DNA from: DATMGU01 sp035555315
GTDB lineage: Bacteria > Pseudomonadota > Alphaproteobacteria > ATCC43930 > CGMCC-115725
Length of the DNA stretch: 61,343 bases
NCBI GenBank assembly: GCA_035555315.1
Contig: DATMGU010000085.1
Span: forward strand, 1-61,343
Reading direction: 5' to 3'
This document shows, one piece after another, positions 42,745 to 52,149 of the stretch. The notes below the pieces were generated by a model. It was not told where the DNA came from and searched no databases. It saw only the letters and a list, made by a program, of their open reading frames with translations. Positions within the stretch are counted from its first letter, which is position 1; every line of letters begins with the position of its first letter. The translations under genes were made by a program, and so were the position numbers.

Positions 42745-45180
42745 TCACCCCATCGCCTCGCGGATCAACGCCTCCGCATCCGCCAGCAACTCGTCCTCCT
42801 GGCCGTGGACCGACTCCTTGCCGATCTCCAGCATGACCGGTATCGCCAGCGGCGAGATGCGGTCCAGGCGCTGGAGGGTGATCCGCCCGGCGACGCGGCC
42901 CAGCATCTCCGACAGGCGGTGCACGTCGGTCAGGCCCGCCGCCGCGTCGGCGCGGGTCGCGCGCAACAGGATGTGGTCGGGCTGGTGCCGGCGCAGCACG
43001 TCGTAGATCAGGTCGCTGTTGAAGGTCACCTGACGGCCGGTCTTGTGCTGGCCGGGGATGTTGCGCTCGATCAACCCGGCGATCACCGCGACGTTGCGAA
43101 AGGTCCGGCGCAGCATCGAGCTTTCGGCCATCCAGGCCTCCAGATCGTCGCCCATCATGTCCTGGTCGAACAGGGCATCCATGTCGGTCGCGGGCTTGGC
43201 GCTCCACACCGCCAGCACGTAATCGGTCGCGACGAAACCCAGCGGGCGCAGCCCCGCGCGCTCCATCCGCCGGGTCAGCAGCATGCCCAGGGTCTGGTGC
43301 GCGTTGCGGCCCTCGAAGCAATAGGCGACCAGGAACTCCCGCTCGCCGCGCGGGAAGCTTTCGACCAGCAACCCGTCGCGTCTCGGCAGGATGGAAAAGA
43401 CGCGTTGCAGGCGCAGCCATTCCAGCACCGGCGCCGGCAGGTCGTCCCAGCGCTTGGGATCGGCCAGCAGGTCGCGCACCTGTTCGCTGAGATAGGTCGA
43501 GAGCGGCATGCGGCCGCCGGCATAGGCGGGGATCTTGGGCGGGTCGGTCGAATGGGTGCGGCTCGCCTCGATGGTCATGTCGCGGATCCGCTCGAAGCGC
43601 AGCACCTCGCCGGCGAACAGGAAGGTGTCCCCGGCGGTCAGCGTCTGGGCGAAGTATTCCTCGACCTCGCCCAGGACGGCACCCCGGCCGAGGCGGACCT
43701 TGAGCGTGGTCGCCTCGACGATCGTGCCGATATTCATGCGATAGCGCCGGGCGACCGCGTCGGAGGTCACGTGGTAGCGGCCCTGGCTGTCGCGGAACAG
43801 CCGCCGCCAGCGGTCGTAGGAGCGCAGCGCATAGCCGCCGGTCTCGACGAAGCCCAGCGCATCGTCGAAATCGCGGCGGGCGAGGGTGAGGTAAGGGGCG
43901 GCGGAGCGCACCTCGTCATACAGCGCATCGGCGGTGACCGGGGCGGAGCACGCCATGCCCAGGATGTGCTGGGCCAGCACGTCGAGCCCGCCGGGGCGCG
44001 GCCGGTCGCCATCCAGATGCTTGTCGTGGACGGCCTGTACGGCGGCACGGCATTCCAGCACCTCGAACCTGTTGGCCGGCACCAGGATCGCCCGGCTGGG
44101 CGCGTCGAAGCGATGATTGGCGCGGCCGATGCGCTGCATCAGCCGGCTGACCCCCTTGGGAGCACCGACCTGGACGACCAGGTCGATCGAAGCCCAGTCG
44201 ATGCCGAGATCGAGCGAGGAGGTGGCCACGACCGCGCGCAAGCGGCCCTCGGCCATCGCCTCCTCGACCCGCTTGCGCTGCTCCGGCGACAGGCTGCCGT
44301 GATGCAGGGCGATCGGCAGCGTCTCGTCGTTGAGGCGCCACAGTTCCTGAAACACGATCTCGGCCTGGGCGCGGGTATTGACGAAGACCAGCGTGGTCCG
44401 GTGCGCGCGGATCGCGGTCATCACCTCGGCCACCGCATGGGCCGCCATATGGCCGGACCAGGGCAGATGCGCCTCGGTCACCAGCACGGCGATCTCCGGG
44501 TCGGGCGTCGGCTCGCCCTCGATACGGGCGACCGGTTTGCCGTCCGGCGCCAGAAACTGGGCGAGGTCGTCGGGCCAGGCGACGGTCGCCGACAACCCGA
44601 CCCGCCGTGCCGCCGGGGCGAGCCGGGCCAGCCGGGCGAGGCCGAGCGCCAGCAGGTCGCCGCGCTTGGTCCCCGCCAGCGCGTGCAACTCGTCGACGAT
44701 CACCGCGCGCAAGCCGGCGAACATGGTTGCCGCCTCGGGATAGGAGAGCAGCAGCGCCAGGGATTCCGGGGTGGTCAGCAGGATCTGCGGCGGATCGCTG
44801 CGCTGCCGAACCCGCGCGGATTGCGGCGTGTCGCCGGTGCGCGTCTCGATGCGCAGGGGCAGCCCCAGCTCCGCGACCGGCACTTCCAGATTGCGCCGTA
44901 TGTCGACGGCCAGCGCCTTCAGCGGCGAGATATAGAGGGTGTGCAGGCCTTGCGCTCCGGTTTCCGCCAGCTCGACCAGGCTGGGCAGGAACCCGGCCAG
45001 GGTCTTGCCGCCGCCGGTGGGCGCGATCAGCAGCGCCGAGCGCCCCTCGCGGGCGGCAGCCAGCATCGCCCGCTGATGCCGATGCGGCTGCCAGCCACGC
45101 CCCGCGAACCAGTCGAGGAACGCCGGCGGCAGGGCCGTGTCGGGAAGTGTCTCGGGCGGGGGCGGCGCGGGATGTCTCAC
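42745..45180 (-). CDS. Ligase-associated DNA-damage-response DEXH helicase (Lhr-like)
   Basis: About 811 residues. Motif I APTGGGKT (53-60), motif II DELH (163-166), SATVAWP (motif III), FVNTRAQAE (motif IV) and RIGRANH (motif VI) define a superfamily 2 helicase of the Lhr-core type, with the C-terminal winged-helix and Lhr-specific domain. It unwinds damaged DNA or RNA-DNA hybrids together with the exonuclease, PdeM and ligase. GTG 45180 is assumed; no ATG lies near and the ribosome site is poor. Transcribed away from the exonuclease-ligase pair. Confidence 0.93.
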   Translation of the reverse strand: MRHPAPPPPETLPDTALPPAFLDWFAGRGWQPHRHQRAMLAAAREGRSALLIAPTGGGKTLAGFLPSLVELAETGAQGLHTLYISPLKALAVDIRRNLEVPVAELGLPLRIETRTGDTPQSARVRQRSDPPQILLTTPESLALLLSYPEAATMFAGLRAVIVDELHALAGTKRGDLLALGLARLARLAPAARRVGLSATVAWPDDLAQFLAPDGKPVARIEGEPTPDPEIAVLVTEAHLPWSGHMAAHAVAEVMTAIRAHRTTLVFVNTRAQAEIVFQELWRLNDETLPIALHHGSLSPEQRKRVEEAMAEGRLRAVVATSSLDLGIDWASIDLVVQVGAPKGVSRLMQRIGRANHRFDAPSRAILVPANRFEVLECRAAVQAVHDKHLDGDRPRPGGLDVLAQHILGMACSAPVTADALYDEVRSAAPYLTLARRDFDDALGFVETGGYALRSYDRWRRLFRDSQGRYHVTSDAVARRYRMNIGTIVEATTLKVRLGRGAVLGEVEEYFAQTLTAGDTFLFAGEVLRFERIRDMTIEASRTHSTDPPKIPAYAGGRMPLSTYLSEQVRDLLADPKRWDDLPAPVLEWLRLQRVFSILPRRDGLLVESFPRGEREFLVAYCFEGRNAHQTLGMLLTRRMERAGLRPLGFVATDYVLAVWSAKPATDMDALFDQDMMGDDLEAWMAESSMLRRTFRNVAVIAGLIERNIPGQHKTGRQVTFNSDLIYDVLRRHQPDHILLRATRADAAAGLTDVHRLSEMLGRVAGRITLQRLDRISPLAIPVMLEIGKESVHGQEDELLADAEALIREAMG

Positions 45181-45247
45181 CCGCTAGATATAGGGCCGAA
45201 CCCGCCTTGGGTAACCGGTGCCGGAGCGTTTCGAAGGCGATCCCGTT

Positions 45248-45271
45248 TATCCACCAAAGGTTTGGTGGATA
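45248..45271. promoter_or_regulatory. 24-bp palindrome just upstream of an MFS gene
   Basis: Two perfect 11-bp arms (left arm TATCCACCAAA) flank two central bases, ending nine bases before the MFS start codon and directly before its AGGA ribosome site. With a two-base centre it is better as a DNA operator than as an RNA hairpin. It lies between the divergent helicase and MFS genes and could control either. Confidence 0.6.
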
Positions 45272-45280
45272 GGACCGGGA

Positions 45281-46735
45281 ATGTCTGGGACGACGCAAGA
45301 TGGCATCATCGAAACCGATATCCCGGCACGGCTCGACAGATTGCCCTGGAGCGGGTTCCACACCCTGGTGATCACGGCGCTGGGCATCACCTGGATCCTG
45401 GACGGGTTGGAGGTCACCTTGGCCGGAGCCGTCTCCGGCGCGCTGATGGCCAGCCCGGCGCTGCGCATGACCCCGGCCGATATCGGCTTGTCGGCCAGCC
45501 TCTATCTCGCCGGGGCCGTGACCGGCGCGCTGGGTTTCGGCTATCTGACCGACCGGCTCGGCCGCAAGAAGCTGTTCAGCGTGACGCTCGGCGTCTATCT
45601 GGTCGCCACCGCCCTCTCGGCGCTGGCGCCGGATATGGCGTGGTTCTGCGTCTTCCGCTTCTTTACCGGCGCCGGCATCGGCGGCGAATACACGGCGATC
45701 AATTCGGCGATCCAGGAGTTGATCCCCGCCCATTACCGGGGACGCACCGATCTGCTGGTGAATGGCAGTTTCTGGCTGGGTGCGGCGCTGGGGGCCGTGG
45801 GCGCGGTGATCTTGCTGCGGCCGGGCCTGTTGCCGCCGGATATCGGGTGGCGCTGCGCCTTCGGTATCGGCGCGGTGCTGGGTCTGCTGATCCTGCTGCT
45901 GCGGCGCTTCCTGCCGGAAAGCCCGCGCTGGCTGATGACCCATGGCGATATGCGGGCGGCCGAGCGGATCGCCGGCGAGATCGAATGCCGGGTCCAGGCA
46001 GCGTGTCCGGACCGGCCCTTGCCGCCGCCGCTCGGCACGCTGCGCCTCCACGCCGACGCGACCCGCTCGCTCGGCCGGGTGATGGTCAGCCTGTTCCGCG
46101 ATCATCGCGACCGGGCCTGGGTGTCGCTCGCCCTGATGACCGCCCAGGCGTTCTTCTACAACGCGATCTTCTTCACCTACGCGCTGGTGCTCGGGCGCTT
46201 CTACGACGTGCCGGCGGAGGGCATCGGCTGGTATATCCTGCCCTTCTCCGCCGGCAATTTCCTGGGGCCGCTGCTGCTCGGGCCGCTGTTCGATATCGTC
46301 GGCCGGCGGATGATGATCGCGCTGACCTATCTGCTGTCGGGCGTGGCGCTGACCGTCACCGCGCTGCTGTTCTCCCATGGCATGCTCGACGTCACCGGCC
46401 AGACGGTGGCTTGGGCCGTGACCTTCTTCTTCGCCTCGGCGGCGGCGAGTTCGGCCTATCTGACGGTCGCCGAAAGCTTTCCGCTGGAGACCCGCGCGCT
46501 GGCGATCGCGATGTTCTACGCGATCGGCACGGCGGTCGGTGGCGGCATCGGTCCCTGGCTGTTCGGCACTCTGATCGGTTCGGGCGATCGCGGGCCGATC
46601 ACGCTGGGCTATCTGTTCGGGGCGCTGCTCATGATCGGCGCCGCGGCGGTCGCCTGGTGGTTCGGCATCGATGCGGAGCGCCGCCCCCTGGAGGACATCG
46701 CGGCCCCGCTTTCCGCGGCGAGGGACCGGGTCTAA
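45281..46735 (+). CDS. MFS transporter, metabolite:H+ symporter type
   Basis: About 484 residues, twelve spans. WILDGLEVTLAG in TM1, YLTDRLGRKKLF in loop 2-3 and GAGIGGEYTAINSAIQELIP in TM4-5 are the sugar-porter/metabolite-symporter hallmarks. A long central loop (about 215-265) is Pro/Arg-rich. The substrate is unknown; close relatives carry aromatic or dicarboxylic acids. ATG 45281 has AGGA upstream, next to a 24-bp palindrome. It interrupts the DNA-repair gene set and probably does not take part in repair. Confidence 0.88.
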   Translation: MSGTTQDGIIETDIPARLDRLPWSGFHTLVITALGITWILDGLEVTLAGAVSGALMASPALRMTPADIGLSASLYLAGAVTGALGFGYLTDRLGRKKLFSVTLGVYLVATALSALAPDMAWFCVFRFFTGAGIGGEYTAINSAIQELIPAHYRGRTDLLVNGSFWLGAALGAVGAVILLRPGLLPPDIGWRCAFGIGAVLGLLILLLRRFLPESPRWLMTHGDMRAAERIAGEIECRVQAACPDRPLPPPLGTLRLHADATRSLGRVMVSLFRDHRDRAWVSLALMTAQAFFYNAIFFTYALVLGRFYDVPAEGIGWYILPFSAGNFLGPLLLGPLFDIVGRRMMIALTYLLSGVALTVTALLFSHGMLDVTGQTVAWAVTFFFASAAASSAYLTVAESFPLETRALAIAMFYAIGTAVGGGIGPWLFGTLIGSGDRGPITLGYLFGALLMIGAAAVAWWFGIDAERRPLEDIAAPLSAARDRV

Positions 46736-46765
46736 CCTCGTCGTTTTGGGAGCCCCCGCGCCGCC

Positions 46766-47800
46766 ATGTCCCCCCGCCCCGAACGCTGGCTCTACCCCAC
46801 GCCGGCCGGCCTTTACTGCGAGCCGGGGGATTTCCATGTGGATCCGGTGCGGCGGGCGGATCGGGCGGTCATCACCCATGGCCATTCCGACCATGCCCGG
46901 CCGGGCCACGACCATGTGCTGGCGACGGCGCCAACCCTGGCGATCATGCGCGCGCGGCTGGGCGAGGCGGCGGGCGGCAGCCTGCAGCCGCTCGGCTATG
47001 GCGAGACGCTGAGCATCGGTGAGGTCGCCGTGCGGCTGGTGCCCGCCGGCCATGTGCTGGGCAGCGCCCAGGCGGTGCTGGAGTATCGCGGCAGCCGGAT
47101 CGTCGTGTCCGGCGACTACAAGCGCCGGTTCGATGCCACCTGCGCCGGCTTCGAGCCGGTCCCTTGCGACGTGTTCATCACCGAGGCGACCTTCGGCCTG
47201 CCGGTGTTCCGCCATCCGCCGGATGGCCACGAGATCGGCCGGTTGCTGAAGTCGCTCGGCCTGTTCCCGGAGCGCTGCCACGTCGTCGGCGTCTATGCCC
47301 TGGGCAAGTGCCAGCGGGTGCTGACCCTGCTGCGCGCGGCGGGCTACGACGCGCCGGTCTATCTGCACGGCGCCTTGGCCACCATGTGCGACCTCTATCG
47401 GGCGCAGGGTGTCGAGCTCGGCCCCGTGCTGCCGGCGCTGGGTGTCGAGCGCGCCGAGTTGCAGGGCAGGATCGTGCTGGCGCCGCCCTCGGCCATGACC
47501 GATCGCTGGTCCCGCCGGCTGCCCGATCCGCTGGTCGCCATGGCGTCGGGCTGGATGAGTGTGAAGCAGCGCGCCAAGCAGCGTGGCGTCGAATTGCCGC
47601 TGGTCATCTCCGACCACGCGGATTGGGACGAATTGCTGCGAACCTTCGCCGATGTCGGCGCCCCCGAGATCTGGGTCACCCATGGCCGCGAGGAAGCGCT
47701 GGTGCATCAGGCGACGCGCCTCGGCTACCGCGCCCGCGCCTTGTCGCTGGTGGGTTTCGAGGAGGAGGGCGATGTCGGCGGCGAGAGGATGGAGGCATGA
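46766..47800 (+). CDS. Ligase-associated DNA-damage-response exonuclease (MBL fold)
   Basis: About 344 residues of the beta-CASP-like metallo-beta-lactamase group. The metal motif THGHSDH (37-43), GHVLGSAQ, SGDYK and the late His in SDHADWDEL are present. The start ERWLYPTPAGLYCEPGDFHVDP is diagnostic for the exonuclease coupled to bacterial ATP-dependent ligase. It resects DNA or RNA ends in the repair set. Its stop overlaps the ligase start by four bases (ATGA), so the two are co-translated. Confidence 0.93.
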   Translation: MSPRPERWLYPTPAGLYCEPGDFHVDPVRRADRAVITHGHSDHARPGHDHVLATAPTLAIMRARLGEAAGGSLQPLGYGETLSIGEVAVRLVPAGHVLGSAQAVLEYRGSRIVVSGDYKRRFDATCAGFEPVPCDVFITEATFGLPVFRHPPDGHEIGRLLKSLGLFPERCHVVGVYALGKCQRVLTLLRAAGYDAPVYLHGALATMCDLYRAQGVELGPVLPALGVERAELQGRIVLAPPSAMTDRWSRRLPDPLVAMASGWMSVKQRAKQRGVELPLVISDHADWDELLRTFADVGAPEIWVTHGREEALVHQATRLGYRARALSLVGFEEEGDVGGERMEA

Positions 47801-49365
47801 TCCGCTTCGCCGAGTTGCTCGATGCCCTGCTGTTCACGCCGTCGCGCAATGGCAAGCTGCGGCTGATGGTGGATTATTTCCGCCATACGCCGGACCCGGA
47901 ACGCGGTTGGGCGCTGGCGGCGCTGACCGGTGTGCTGAGCTTTCGGGGAGCGAAGCCGGCGCAGATCCGGGCGCTGGTGGCGGAGCGGGTCGATGCCGAG
48001 CTGTTCGCCTGGTCCTATGATTTCGTCGGCGATCTGGCCGAGACCGTGTCGCTGATCTGGCCGGCGAGACCGGGGGCCAACCGCGTGCCGGACCTCACCG
48101 AGATCGTCGCCGGCTTGACCGAGGCGACGCGCGGCTCCGTCGGGCGGCTGATCGAGGCCTGGCTGGACGCGCTGGACGCGACCGGTCGCTGGGCGCTGCT
48201 CAAGCTGGTGACCGGCGGGCTGCGCATCGGCGTCTCCGCGCGCCTCGCCAAGACGGCGCTGGCCGAGTTCGGCTCGGTGCCGGTGGAGGATGTGGAGGAG
48301 GTCTGGCATGGGCTGGAGCCGCCGTTCCTCGACCTGTTCCTGTGGCTCGACGGCAAGGGGCCGCGGCCGGAGATCGGCGACCGGCCCAGCTTCGTGCCGC
48401 TGATGCTCGCCAACCCGCTGGAGGCGGAGGATCTGGAGCGCCTGGACCCGGCGGCCTATCTGGCGGAATGGAAATGGGACGGCATCCGGGTGCAACTCGT
48501 CGGCCGCGGCGGCCAGCACCGGATTTTCTCGCGCACCGGCGACGATGTTGGCCCGGCCTTCCCGGATATTATCGAGGTCCTGCCGCCCGATGTGGTGCTG
48601 GATGGCGAGCTGCTGGTGATGCGGGACGACGGCATCGCCCCGTTCAACGATCTGCAGCAGCGCCTGAACCGCAAGATCGTGACGCCGCGCCTGTTGCGCG
48701 ACTACCCGGCCTGGGTGCGCCTCTACGACATCCTGTTCCTGGCGGGGGAGGATCTGCGCCCCCTGCCGCTGACCGAGCGGCGCCGGCGCCTGGAGGCCTG
48801 GTACACCGCCGAGCCCCGGCACCGGCTGGACCTCTCGCCGCTGATCCCCTTCACCGGCTGGGACGAGCTGGGCGAGCTGCGCGACGGTGCCAGGGAACGC
48901 AGCATCGAAGGCCTGATGCTGAAGCGCGCGGACTCCCCCTATCTCGCCGGCCGGCCGAAAGGCCCCTGGTTCAAATGGAAACGCGGTGCCCTCACCCTCG
49001 ACACGGTGCTGATGTACGCCCAGCGCGGTCACGGCAAGCGCTCGTCCTTCTATTCCGATTTCACCTTCGGCGCCTGGCGGGGGACGGAGCTGGTGCCGGT
49101 CGGCAAGGCCTATTTCGGCTTCACCGACGCGGAGCTGCTGCTGCTCGACAAATGGGTGCGCGACAACACGACCAAACGCTTCGGCCCGGTCCGCGAGGTG
49201 ACGCCCGGCCTGGTGCTGGAGGTGGCGTTCGACAGCGTGCACCGCTCGACCCGGCACAAATCCGGCCTCGCCATGCGGTTTCCGCGCGTTCATCGCATCC
49301 GCTGGGACAAGCCCCCTACCGAGGCCGATACGGTCGAGACGCTGGAAAAGCTGATGGTCGAGTAG
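47797..49365 (+). CDS. ATP-dependent DNA ligase, cisplatin-damage-response type
   Basis: About 522 residues. An N-terminal all-helical DNA-binding domain is followed by the nucleotidyltransferase domain with the adenylated Lys in EWKWDGIR (near 226), motif III (RLYDILFL), motif IV (IEGLMLKR) and motif V (WFKWKR), and a C-terminal OB domain. It seals nicks with ATP. This ligase type is always found with the helicase, exonuclease and PdeM genes. A decayed copy of its 3' end lies at 53577-53845. It ends nine bases before the convergent LysR gene. Confidence 0.95.
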   Translation: MIRFAELLDALLFTPSRNGKLRLMVDYFRHTPDPERGWALAALTGVLSFRGAKPAQIRALVAERVDAELFAWSYDFVGDLAETVSLIWPARPGANRVPDLTEIVAGLTEATRGSVGRLIEAWLDALDATGRWALLKLVTGGLRIGVSARLAKTALAEFGSVPVEDVEEVWHGLEPPFLDLFLWLDGKGPRPEIGDRPSFVPLMLANPLEAEDLERLDPAAYLAEWKWDGIRVQLVGRGGQHRIFSRTGDDVGPAFPDIIEVLPPDVVLDGELLVMRDDGIAPFNDLQQRLNRKIVTPRLLRDYPAWVRLYDILFLAGEDLRPLPLTERRRRLEAWYTAEPRHRLDLSPLIPFTGWDELGELRDGARERSIEGLMLKRADSPYLAGRPKGPWFKWKRGALTLDTVLMYAQRGHGKRSSFYSDFTFGAWRGTELVPVGKAYFGFTDAELLLLDKWVRDNTTKRFGPVREVTPGLVLEVAFDSVHRSTRHKSGLAMRFPRVHRIRWDKPPTEADTVETLEKLMVE

Positions 49366-49374
49366 GCGAACCGC

Positions 49375-50310
49375 TTATGGATCGGTCGACGTGTAGCGCG
49401 TCGTCCATTTGCGCTCGAAATCCTGCTCGGCGAACCGCTTCGTCATGAAATCGATGAAGGACCGGACCTTGGCGGATAAATGCTTGCGGCTTGGATAGGC
49501 GATGTTGATCGTGAGCCGGGGCAGATCCCAATCGTCCAGCACCGGCTGAAAGCGACCCGCCACGATGTCGTCATGCACGATGTAGCTGGGCTGAACGATG
49601 ATGCCGAGCCCGCTCATCGCCGCGGCCCGCAAGATTTGGCCGTCATTCGCCTCGATCAACCCCGCGCTGGTGACGACCACCTTTTCCGAATCGCGCACGA
49701 AGTCCAATTCGTTGGGACGATTGGCGTAGGTGTAGAGCAACAGCGGATGCCGCTTGAGATCCGTCGGATGCAGGGGCCGGCCGTGGCGCGCGAGATAGTC
49801 GGGCGACGCCACGAGAATGCGCCTGGTCTCCGCGAGCCGCCGGATGGTGATGTTGCTGTCCGGTTCGGCCTCGCGGGTGCGGATGGCGACGTCGATGCCG
49901 TTATCGATCAAATCCACATAGCGGTTCGCCGCCTCGATATGCACCCTCACATTCGGGTAGAGCGCCATATAGTCGGGAAGCACCGGCGATATGTGATGCA
50001 GGATGAACGACAGGGAAGCGGAGACGCGGACGACGCCGCTGGGGTTCAAGGCGTTGGCATTCATCTCGGCTTCGCTGTCCGAAATATCCGACAGGATCGC
50101 CCGGGCGCGGGGCAGGAAGGTCTGTCCTTCCGCCGTGAGGGAAAGCCGCCGCGTGTTTCTGCGGATCAGGATCGCATCGAGCCGCGCCTCCAGGGCGACC
50201 AGGGCGCGGCTCGCCGTGGCGATCGACATGCCGAGCGTCTCGGCCGCTTTGCTGATGCTGCCGGCATCGGCGATCCTGACGAACACCTCATATTGCGTCA
50301 GGCGATCCAA
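49375..50310 (-). CDS. LysR-family regulator (TTG start)
   Basis: About 311 residues; DNA-binding helix region FVRIADAGSISKAAETLGMSIATASRALVALE, then an effector domain of the DsdC/CrgA-like group. The start is TTG at 50310: GGAGAGA lies five bases upstream and LDRLTQYEVFVRIAD is the family's normal opening, while no ATG fits. Divergent from the Dabb-MFS-dehydrogenase operon, which it probably controls. A 17-bp palindrome lies between its ribosome site and the promoter region. Confidence 0.88.
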   Translation of the reverse strand: MDRLTQYEVFVRIADAGSISKAAETLGMSIATASRALVALEARLDAILIRRNTRRLSLTAEGQTFLPRARAILSDISDSEAEMNANALNPSGVVRVSASLSFILHHISPVLPDYMALYPNVRVHIEAANRYVDLIDNGIDVAIRTREAEPDSNITIRRLAETRRILVASPDYLARHGRPLHPTDLKRHPLLLYTYANRPNELDFVRDSEKVVVTSAGLIEANDGQILRAAAMSGLGIIVQPSYIVHDDIVAGRFQPVLDDWDLPRLTINIAYPSRKHLSAKVRSFIDFMTKRFAEQDFERKWTTRYTSTDP

Positions 50311-50320
50311 TGTTCTCTCC

Positions 50321-50337
50321 GAATGAAAAACTCATTC
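50321..50337. promoter_or_regulatory. Palindrome in the lysR leader
   Basis: GAATGAAAAACTCATTC has 6-bp arms around five bases and lies directly upstream of the GGAGAGA ribosome site of the TTG-started LysR gene, in the divergent promoter region. It may be an autoregulatory LysR site. Confidence 0.4.
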
Positions 50338-50408
50338 TCATAATTTGAGGCTTCTACGCAAAATCCGCAAAAGATACAAAGGCGGGCAAATCGACCACGC
50401 GAAAAAGA

Positions 50409-50756
50409 ATGTGGGCCGCTGCGACGGCCGCCGGGGGGGTGGGGGAATTGCCGATCATCAAACACATCGTGATGTGGGACGTTCTCGGCCGGTCGGCCGA
50501 GGAGCGCGCCGGCAATATCGATCGCATCCGCACGGCGTTCGAAGGCATGCGCGGCAAGATACCGGGATTGACCCACCTGGAGATCGGCGTGGACACTAGC
50601 CGTATCGATTACGCGTGCGACGTCGTGCTCTATACCGAATTCAGCTCTCAGGATGCCTGCGAGATCTACGCCAGCCATCCCGAACATCTGCGGGTCCGCG
50701 CGGAAATCGAGGGGTTGCGGATCGCGCGACACCAAGTCGACTACGCCGTCGGTTAA
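50409..50756 (+). CDS. Dabb-family (stress-responsive A/B barrel) protein
   Basis: About 115 residues if it starts at ATG 50409. The conserved part begins at IIKHIVMWDVLG and continues through FEGMRGKIPGLTHLEIGVD to YASHPEHLRV, the pattern of the dimeric alpha+beta-barrel Dabb domain. TTG 50448 directly before PIIKHIV, with a G-rich stretch upstream, is a good alternative start. Members act as small hydrolases, cyclases or monooxygenase-like enzymes in catabolic operons. First gene of the operon with the MFS and dehydrogenase genes. Confidence 0.8.
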   Translation: MWAAATAAGGVGELPIIKHIVMWDVLGRSAEERAGNIDRIRTAFEGMRGKIPGLTHLEIGVDTSRIDYACDVVLYTEFSSQDACEIYASHPEHLRVRAEIEGLRIARHQVDYAVG

Positions 50757-50842
50757 CGCATCGGCGGCGAACGCACCTTAAAGCAGGATCGACGGACCCA
50801 ACCGTCCGACGGCGATAAAAAACAACCGGAGAGGAATGACCA

Positions 50843-52123
50843 ATGACCAAGGCTGACGAAGCGGTACTGCCGACGCTGCATGAGGGGCCCACGGCGTGGC
50901 TCGTCGAATTGAGCCCCAAGGAGCGTCGGACGCTGGGCGCCTGCGTCGGCGGCTGGGCGCTCGATGCCATGGATGTGCAGCTGTATAGCTTCGTCATCCC
51001 GACGCTCATCGCGACCTGGGGTGTGACGCGCGGGGAGGCCGGGGCACTCGGCACCGCGGCGCTCATGACCTCGGCGTTCGGCGGCTGGGTCGCCGGCTTC
51101 ATCGCCGATCGCTATGGCCGGGTCCGCACCCTGCAGATCGCCATCCTGTGGTTCGCCGTCTTCACCTTCCTCTCCGGTCTCGCGCAGAATTTCGAACAGC
51201 TCTTCGCGGCGCGGGCGCTGATGGGCTTCGGCTTCGGCGGCGAGTGGGCGGCCGGCGCCGTGCTGCTCGGCGAAACCATCCGGCCCAAGCATCGGGGCAA
51301 GGCGCTGGGCACGATGCAGTCGGGCTGGGCGGTCGGCTGGGGTGCCGCCGCCCTGCTGTACACGCTGTTTTTCTCGCTCATGCCGCCCGAGACGGCGTGG
51401 CGCGTGCTGTTCTTCGTCGGCATCGCCCCGGCGCTGTTGATCTTCGTGCTGCGGCGGTTCATCGAGGAGCCGGAGGTGTATCGCGCCTCGCAAGCCCAGA
51501 TCGCCGCGACCGGCGACAAGCCGTCCTTCTGGGAGATCTTCCAAGGCCCGTTGCTGAAGACCACGCTGCTCGGCGCCATCATGGGCACCGGGGCGCAGGG
51601 CGGCTATTTCGCGGTTACCACCTGGCTGCCGACCTTTTTGCGCACCGAGCGCAAATTATCGGTCGTGAACTCCGGCGGCTACCTCTCGGTGTTGATCGTC
51701 GGCTCGTTCATCGGCTATCTCGCGGGGGCCTATGCCGCCGATCGCATCGGCCGGCGGGCGACCTTCCTGGTCTTCTCGATCGGTGCCGGGGTGGTGGTTC
51801 TGGCCTATACCATGGTGCCGTTCGGCGACGCCGCGATGTTCGCCCTCGGCTTCCCGCTGGGCTTTTTCTCGGCCGGCGTGTTCAGCGCCATGGGGGCCTT
51901 CTTCACCGAGCAATTCCCGACGCGGGTGCGCGGCGTCGGCCAAGGCTTCGCGTATAATTTCGGCCGCGCCACGGGGGCGTTCTTCCCGACCCTGGTCGGC
52001 GTGATGTCGAGCTACATGCCGCTCGGCCAGGCGATCGGCGTCTTCGCGGCGGGGGCCTATGCCATCATGGCGATCGCGGCCTTCCTGCTGCCCGAGACCA
52101 AGGGCAAGGAACTCACCGCGTAG
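50843..52123 (+). CDS. MFS transporter, aromatic acid:H+ symporter-like
   Basis: About 426 residues, twelve spans. GGWALDAMDVQLYSFVIPTL in TM1 and the GFIADRYGRVRTL loop, then FGFGGEWAAGAVLLGETI in TM4-5, match the AAHS/sialate-porter branch (MhpT, BenK-like). It would import an aromatic or hydroxy acid with protons. GGAGAGGAA precedes ATG 50843. Follows the Dabb gene by 86 bases and precedes the dehydrogenase gene by 26. Confidence 0.9.
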   Translation: MTKADEAVLPTLHEGPTAWLVELSPKERRTLGACVGGWALDAMDVQLYSFVIPTLIATWGVTRGEAGALGTAALMTSAFGGWVAGFIADRYGRVRTLQIAILWFAVFTFLSGLAQNFEQLFAARALMGFGFGGEWAAGAVLLGETIRPKHRGKALGTMQSGWAVGWGAAALLYTLFFSLMPPETAWRVLFFVGIAPALLIFVLRRFIEEPEVYRASQAQIAATGDKPSFWEIFQGPLLKTTLLGAIMGTGAQGGYFAVTTWLPTFLRTERKLSVVNSGGYLSVLIVGSFIGYLAGAYAADRIGRRATFLVFSIGAGVVVLAYTMVPFGDAAMFALGFPLGFFSAGVFSAMGAFFTEQFPTRVRGVGQGFAYNFGRATGAFFPTLVGVMSSYMPLGQAIGVFAAGAYAIMAIAAFLLPETKGKELTA

Positions 52124-52149
52124 CGCGCCGAGACGGGGGAGAAGCGGCC

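Noticed and set aside
42658..47022. Very long open frame (over 1450 codons) on the plus strand across the helicase and MFS genes
   Set aside because: It is antisense or out of frame to genes with complete conserved motifs; its own translation is Arg/Gln/Gly-rich without any motif, as expected for GC-rich third-position shadows.
43916..47707. Open frame of over 1260 codons on the minus strand across exonuclease, MFS and helicase genes
   Set aside because: Same reason: composition bias only; the real genes in these positions have intact catalytic motifs.
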